Part shown: one piece after another, positions 1 to 5,216 of the stretch
Position numbering within the stretch: the stretch's first letter is position 1
Layout: each line of letters opens with the position of its first letter
Assembly: GCA_030523385.1 (NCBI GenBank)
Contig: JAUNIV010000204.1
Location: 1-5,216, forward strand
Reading direction: 5' to 3'
From: Bacteroidales bacterium
GTDB taxonomy: Bacteria > Bacteroidota > Bacteroidia > Bacteroidales > Bacteroidaceae
Length of the DNA: 5,216 bases
Notes under the pieces: generated by a model
The model's input: only the letters and a program-made list of their open reading frames with translations
The model's database searches: none
What the model was told of the DNA's origin: nothing
Made by a program: the position numbers and the translations under genes

Positions 1-19
1 AATACATATTATTCATTTA

Positions 20-30
20 AAGGTAAAAAG
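20..30 (+). promoter_or_regulatory. Ribosome binding site of the outer-membrane protein gene
   Basis: AAGGTAAAAAG lies just before the ATG at 33, with the AGG core nine bases from the start. The same 11 bases recur at 795-805, seven bases (measured from AAGG) before another ATG. In Bacteroidetes, Shine-Dalgarno pairing is weak and A-rich leaders are common, so this is a plausible initiation region. It supports M1 at 33, although a second ATG at 45 (M5) would also give a good signal peptide. Confidence 0.5.
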
Positions 31-32
31 TT

Positions 33-746
33 ATGAAGAGTTTAATGAAGAAAGCAGCATTGTTGTCCGGCATGGTCATTGCCATCCCAGCCATGAGCAT
101 GGCTCAAGACACAGTGGAAGCAGGCGTAGGAGCCGATGTGGTGAGCAGCTACATCTGGCGTGGACAAGACTTAGGGGGTGTCAGCATACAGCCTTCATTG
201 TCCATCGCCTATAAAGGTTTCTCGCTCGATGCATGGGGTTCGGTAGGAATCGAATCGGCCGATACGAAGGAGTTTGACCTCACTTTGGGCTACACCACGG
301 GCGGATTCAGCATCTCTGTCACCGACTACTGGTTTACGAGCAAAGACGATCCTGCCAAGTACTTCCACTATGGCGCACACTCCACCGCCCACACCTTCGA
401 GGCACAGATAGGATACGACTTCGGTCCATTGGCACTGAACTGGTACACCAACTTTGCCGGAGCCGACGGAGTGAACAAGGATGGCGACAGGGCTTATTCG
501 TCCTACATATCGGCTGCGGCTCCCTTCAAGTTGGGCGGGCTGGACTGGACGGCCGAAATAGGTGCTACCCCATGGGCCAACAGCTTCTATAATTCCTGGT
601 CAAGCGGTTTTGCCGTATGCGACATCAGCATCGGGGCAACCAAAGAAATCAAAATCACCGATTCTTTTTCCATTCCGGCTTTCGCCAAAGCAACGTGGAA
701 TCCGCGTACCGAGGGAGCTTACTTTGTTTTCGGATTGAGTTTTTGA
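33..746 (+). CDS. TorF/Gcw_chp-like putative outer-membrane porin, 237 aa
   Basis: Predicted outer-membrane beta-barrel. Residues 1-24 form a signal peptide: KK near the start, a hydrophobic core, then an AMSMA end with likely cleavage before Q25. The mature part shows alternating aromatic and polar strands typical of a small barrel, and the last residue is phenylalanine (YFVFGLSF), the usual outer-membrane assembly signal. The YIWRGQ motif at residues 40-45 and the length of about 240 residues fit the Gcw_chp/TorF putative porin family, which has no settled function. The gene is first in a run with PII, Amt and GlnN, 88 bases before the PII leader-glnK region, so a role in passage of ammonium or small nitrogen compounds is inferred from context only. 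It could instead be a structural or sensing barrel. The family call rests on recalled motifs, not a search. Confidence 0.75.
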   Translation: MKSLMKKAALLSGMVIAIPAMSMAQDTVEAGVGADVVSSYIWRGQDLGGVSIQPSLSIAYKGFSLDAWGSVGIESADTKEFDLTLGYTTGGFSISVTDYWFTSKDDPAKYFHYGAHSTAHTFEAQIGYDFGPLALNWYTNFAGADGVNKDGDRAYSSYISAAAPFKLGGLDWTAEIGATPWANSFYNSWSSGFAVCDISIGATKEIKITDSFSIPAFAKATWNPRTEGAYFVFGLSF

Positions 747-794
747 GAGAATTGAAACGATAAAAAGAAAGATATAAGATAGGTGTTAGTTATT

Positions 795-838
795 AAGGTA
801 AAAAGATGATATTCATACAAAATACAAATGAACGATGA
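795..838 (+). other. Possible 10-codon leader ORF with its RBS, coupled to the PII gene
   Basis: AAGG at 795-798 stands seven bases before an ATG at 806. That frame encodes MIFIQNTNER and stops with TGA at 836-838, overlapping the ATG of the PII gene at 835 as ATGA. The PII start itself has no nearby purine-rich site; the bases just before it are CAAAATACAAATGAACG. This layout suits translational coupling, in which ribosomes finishing the leader restart on glnK. The peptide shows no run of regulatory codons, so classical attenuation is not suggested. A ten-codon frame can arise by chance, so this is a candidate only. Confidence 0.35.
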
Positions 839-1191
839 AAAAGATTGAAGCTATTATCCGCAAGACCAAATTCGAGGACGTAAAGGAAGCGTTGCTCGAA
901 GCCGACATCGAATGGTTCTCATACTACGATGTAAGAGGCATTGGCAAAGCACGCCAGGGACGTATCTACCGAGGCGTGGTCTATGACACAAGTTCTATCG
1001 AAAGAATCCTGGTATCCATCGTGGTTCGCGAAAAGAATGTGGAGAAAACAGTACAGGCCATCCTCAAGGCTGCACAGACCGGCGAGATAGGCGACGGACG
1101 CATATTCGTCATTCCCATCGAAGATGCAGTACGCATCCGCACCGGCGAACGGGGAGACATAGCCCTGTATAACGCAGAACAGGAGAAATGA
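835..1191 (+). CDS. glnK: PII family nitrogen regulatory protein (GlnK-like), 118 aa
   Basis: Small trimeric cytoplasmic signal protein that binds ATP/ADP and 2-oxoglutarate and, in the GlnK group, plugs the ammonium transporter when nitrogen is ample. The start MKKIEAIIRK matches the canonical PII N-terminus. The T-loop lies at about residues 37-54 (GKARQGRIYRGVVY), with Y50 aligning to E. coli Y51, the uridylylation site. QTGEIGDGRIFVIP at 81-94 and VRIRTGE at 99-105 are the B- and C-loop nucleotide-binding signatures. The T-loop is one residue shorter than in E. coli GlnK, and A39 sits where E. coli has Q39. The downstream amt is the expected partner. Whether Y50 is modified cannot be told here. 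The start at 835 is supported by family alignment but lacks an obvious RBS and overlaps a possible leader ORF. The family is certain; the GlnK symbol rests on the amt linkage. Confidence 0.95.
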   Translation: MKKIEAIIRKTKFEDVKEALLEADIEWFSYYDVRGIGKARQGRIYRGVVYDTSSIERILVSIVVREKNVEKTVQAILKAAQTGEIGDGRIFVIPIEDAVRIRTGERGDIALYNAEQEK

Positions 1192-1228
1192 TAAAATGAA
1201 TACGACTACAATTTAAGCGAGAAAGATT

Positions 1229-2623
1229 ATGGATACAACAAGAAGAAAAGGCATGAAGAAGTTATGCCTGAAAGCACTCATCATATCGTTATTTATGCTA
1301 CCTACCGCCCTTTGGGCACAAGATACGGCCGAAGTGGCTGCCGCTGACCCTGCTGCTGAAACCATCAGCCAGTTGGGCACGGGACTCAACACCGTGTGGA
1401 TGCTGCTGGCAGCCATGCTGGTATTCTTCATGCAACCGGGCTTCGCACTGGTAGAGGCAGGTTTCACCCGCACTAAGAATACCGCAAACATCCTGATGAA
1501 GAACCTCGTGGACTTCATGTTTGGTTCCATCCTGTTTTGGTTCATCGGCTTCGGACTGATGTTTGGCATAGGAGGTTTCGTAGGAGCACCCCACTTCTTC
1601 AACCTCGAAATGATGGATCAGATTATTGACAACGGACTGCCCATCGAGGGTTTCCTGATTTTCCAGACGGTGTTCTGCGCCACAGCAGCTACCATCGTTT
1701 CGGGCGCCATGGCCGAACGTACCAAATTCTCCATGTATTTGGTTTACACCATTTTTATCAGTGTACTGATTTATCCCGTATCCGGCCACTGGACATGGGG
1801 CGGCGGATGGCTGATGAACGGCGAAGAAGGTTCGTTTATGATGAACACCTTCGGCACTACGTTCCATGACTTTGCAGGTTCCACGGTGGTTCACTCCGTA
1901 GGCGGTTGGATTGCTTTGGTGGGTGCATCCATCTTAGGCCCGCGCATCGGCAAGTATGGCAAGGACGGCAAGTCCAAAGCCATTCCGGGACACAACCTCA
2001 CCATCGCTTGCTTAGGCGTATTCATCCTGTGGTTCGGATGGTTCGGATTCAACCCCGGTTCGCAGTTGGCAGCTGCCACAAGCGGAGACCAGACAGCCAT
2101 CTCCCACGTGTTCCTCACTACCAACCTCGCTGCCTGTGCCGGCGGATTCTTCGCCCTCGTAGTGAGCTGGCTGAAGTATAGCAAGCCGTCCTTGTCATTG
2201 ACGCTGAACGGCGTATTGGCCGGACTGGTAGGCATTACAGCCGGATGTGACATTGTTTCTCCGGCAGGTGCCGTGCTCATCGGCTCCATCTGCGGCATCG
2301 TCATGATTTATGCAGTAGATTTCATTGACCACGTGCTGAAGATTGACGACCCCGTCGGCGCTTCTTCCGTACACGGTGTATGCGGTTGCTTAGGCACCAT
2401 CCTCACAGGTTTGTTTGCCACCGAAGAAGGACTGTTCTATGGCGGCGGATTCAACTTCCTGCTGGCACAGATATTCGGTGCAGCCGTAGTAGGCCTTTGG
2501 GCAGCCGTCATGGGTTACATCATCTTCAAAGGACTGGATAAGATACACGGTCTGCGCGTACCAAGACGCATCGAAGAAGAAGGACTCGACATTTACGAAC
2601 ATGGCGAATCAGCCTATAACTAA
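1229..2623 (+). CDS. amtB: Ammonium transporter, Amt family, 464 aa
   Basis: Inner-membrane channel that takes up ammonium, normally a trimer closed by GlnK. A signal peptide ends at LWA (residues 28-30), with the mature protein starting QDTAEV, as Gram-negative Amt proteins are processed. About eleven membrane segments follow from residue 54 to 434. Conserved features are visible: DFAGSTVVH with D214 and H222 (E. coli D160 and H168), FGFNPGS with F274 and S278 (F215 and S219), and SSVHGVCG with H382 (H318), so the twin-histidine pore is intact. The cytoplasmic tail GLDIYEHGESAY is the conserved GlnK-responsive C-terminus. The periplasmic loop between W190 and D214 is about twelve residues longer than in E. 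coli AmtB. The gene follows glnK by 37 bases, the classic glnK-amtB pair. The start could also be M9 at 1253, which gives a more usual MKK signal peptide but leaves AAGG only one base from the ATG. Confidence 0.96.
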   Translation: MDTTRRKGMKKLCLKALIISLFMLPTALWAQDTAEVAAADPAAETISQLGTGLNTVWMLLAAMLVFFMQPGFALVEAGFTRTKNTANILMKNLVDFMFGSILFWFIGFGLMFGIGGFVGAPHFFNLEMMDQIIDNGLPIEGFLIFQTVFCATAATIVSGAMAERTKFSMYLVYTIFISVLIYPVSGHWTWGGGWLMNGEEGSFMMNTFGTTFHDFAGSTVVHSVGGWIALVGASILGPRIGKYGKDGKSKAIPGHNLTIACLGVFILWFGWFGFNPGSQLAAATSGDQTAISHVFLTTNLAACAGGFFALVVSWLKYSKPSLSLTLNGVLAGLVGITAGCDIVSPAGAVLIGSICGIVMIYAVDFIDHVLKIDDPVGASSVHGVCGCLGTILTGLFATEEGLFYGGGFNFLLAQIFGAAVVGLWAAVMGYIIFKGLDKIHGLRVPRRIEEEGLDIYEHGESAYN

Positions 2624-2660
2624 TAGATAAATTCACTCTAACATAAAACAACAAAAAATT

Positions 2661-2668
2661 TAGGTATT
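2661..2668 (+). promoter_or_regulatory. Ribosome binding site of glnN
   Basis: AGG at 2662-2664 lies four bases before the ATG at 2669, within a very A-rich leader (ACAAAAAATTTAGG). The 45-base gap from amt contains no TAnnTTTG promoter and no terminator hairpin, so glnN is probably read through from amt. Confidence 0.45.
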
Positions 2669-4851
<2,183 letters not shown>

Positions 4852-4858
<7 letters not shown>

Positions 4859-4873
4859 TTACCCAATTATCTA
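4852..4873 (+). terminator. A/T-rich hairpin spanning the glnN stop codon
   Basis: TAGATAATT at 4852-4860 and AATTATCTA at 4865-4873 form a perfect 9-bp stem with an ACCC loop. The left arm contains the last bases of the coding sequence and the TAA stop, and TTTCTTTTG follows the stem. The stem has only two G-C pairs, so it is a weak terminator at best. It could protect the 3' end of the transcript or be the first part of a two-stage termination region with the strong hairpin 30 bases later. Confidence 0.4.
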
Positions 4874-4902
4874 TTTCTTTTGTTGGTTGTTTTAAGTTTG
4901 CA

Positions 4903-4939
4903 GGGAAGAGGTGCCGTGAGGTAGTTCTTCCCCTTTTTT
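4903..4939 (+). terminator. Strong intrinsic terminator of the nitrogen operon
   Basis: GGGAAGAGGTGCC (4903-4915) pairs with GGTAGTTCTTCCC (4920-4932) across 13 positions, with one G-G mismatch and two G-U pairs, closed by a GTGA (GNRA-type) tetraloop. One C, then six T residues (4934-4939), follow the stem. This is a textbook Rho-independent terminator placed 44 bases after the glnN stop. It separates the operon from the next gene, which has its own promoter. Confidence 0.88.
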
Positions 4940-4948
4940 ATGTACAAA

Positions 4949-4970
4949 TTGTTTCTTAGTTTGGAAACAA
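4949..4970. promoter_or_regulatory. Inverted repeat in the toxin promoter, possible operator
   Basis: TTGTTTC at 4949-4955 and GAAACAA at 4964-4970 are perfect 7-bp inverted arms separated by eight bases. The left arm covers the -33 element and the right arm lies between the two promoter elements, where a bound repressor would block RNA polymerase. Toxin-antitoxin operons are commonly controlled by their own antitoxin at such palindromes, so autoregulation is inferred. No binding protein can be identified within the window. Confidence 0.45.
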
Positions 4971-4983
4971 ATACTTATCTTTG
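4952..4983 (+). promoter_or_regulatory. Bacteroidetes-type promoter of the toxin-like gene
   Basis: TATCTTTG at 4976-4983 is an exact match to the Bacteroidetes -7 consensus TAnnTTTG. TTTC at 4952-4955 is one base off the -33 TTTG with a 20-base spacer, inside the usual 19-21 range. The expected transcript start is within about 4987-4991, so the mRNA would be leaderless from the ATG at 4991 or have a leader of about 15 bases from the in-frame ATG at 5003. Confidence 0.72.
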
Positions 4984-4990
4984 CTCCAAT

Positions 4991-5216
4991 ATGATCAAGA
5001 GCATGAATAAAAAGACTCCCAAAGTTATAACAACCGATGAAGCAGATGCTTTTTTAAGGTCTTTATCTGTCCAAGCCCAGAAAAAGATAGCTTTTAACAT
5101 CAAGAAAGTTGAAATGGGAATAATAGACAGTGAAGTTTATAAGAAATTAGAAGGTACTTACATTTGGGAACTCCGTACTTTATACAATGGAATATGTTAC
5201 AGGCTTTTTTCTTTTT
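4991..5216 (+). CDS. RelE/HigB-type toxin-like protein, 3' end cut off by window
   Basis: The frame is open from ATG 4991 to the window end (75 codons) with no stop. Residues 20-40 (FLRSLSVQAQKKI and on) look like the helical part of the RelE/ParE superfamily. The segment KKLEGTYIWELRTLYNGICY at residues 51-70, followed by RLF, is the hallmark of the phage-derived Gp49-like/HigB group: a lysine-rich turn, then WELR and YNGxxYR strands carrying the basic residues of the RNase fold. Members usually act as ribosome-dependent mRNA interferases, often with the toxin first and an Xre-type HTH antitoxin just after; that gene would lie beyond the window. Base composition is much more A/T-rich than the operon upstream, fitting a mobile accessory gene. 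The start may be M1 at 4991 or M5 at 5003. The family is fairly sure; toxicity is not shown. Confidence 0.75.
   Translation, partial: MIKSMNKKTPKVITTDEADAFLRSLSVQAQKKIAFNIKKVEMGIIDSEVYKKLEGTYIWELRTLYNGICYRLFSF

Noticed and set aside
1..32. Promoter of the nitrogen operon
   Set aside because: Only 32 bases precede the first start codon and no convincing -7 element is present; the promoter must lie upstream of the window.
747..834. Possible internal promoter between the barrel gene and glnK
   Set aside because: No TAnnTTTG -7 element with a suitable -33 was found in these 88 bases, and there is no terminator, so read-through is simpler.
1298..1894. Minus-strand 198-codon frame opposite amt
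   Set aside because: Composition rich in H, Q, C and E with no fold signature; it is a shadow of the conserved Amt reading frame.
1906..2181. Plus-strand 91-codon frame within amt in another frame
   Set aside because: It is internal to amt, Arg/His/Pro-rich as expected for an out-of-frame translation, and has no start signal.
2624..2668. Possible terminator or separate promoter between amt and glnN
   Set aside because: No stable hairpin with a T-run and no TAnnTTTG match; the gap is only A-rich leader.

Overview
The window looks like a chromosomal segment from a member of the Bacteroidales, most likely Bacteroides or a close relative. Supporting evidence: a 729-residue type III glutamine synthetase, the length known for the Bacteroides fragilis enzyme; weak A-rich ribosome binding sites (AAGGTAAAAAG); and a Bacteroidetes-type promoter (TATCTTTG with an upstream TTTC 20 bases away) before the last gene. 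The species cannot be fixed from this sequence alone.

Positions 33-4858 hold four same-strand genes with gaps of 88, 37 and 45 bases and no visible terminator or promoter between them. They read as one nitrogen-assimilation operon: an outer-membrane beta-barrel protein (TorF/Gcw_chp-like putative porin), a PII signal protein, an AmtB-type ammonium transporter and glutamine synthetase III. The inferred pathway runs inward: the barrel may admit small solutes across the outer membrane, Amt carries ammonium across the inner membrane, PII gates Amt according to nitrogen and energy status, and GlnN fixes ammonium into glutamine. The operon promoter is not in the window, which starts only 32 bases before the first gene.

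The gap before the PII gene contains a ten-codon reading frame with a well-placed Shine-Dalgarno-like site. Its TGA overlaps the PII ATG, suggesting translational coupling. A weaker six-codon frame lies just before amt. The PII T-loop is one residue shorter than that of E. coli GlnK.

After glnN, a 9-bp A/T-rich hairpin includes the stop codon, and a strong intrinsic terminator with a GTGA loop follows at 4903-4939. A separate, A/T-richer transcription unit then begins: a RelE/HigB-type toxin-like gene cut off by the window end, with its own promoter and a 7-bp inverted repeat that could be an operator. Apart from these small regulatory features the region is a well-known type of locus; no wholly new system is evident.
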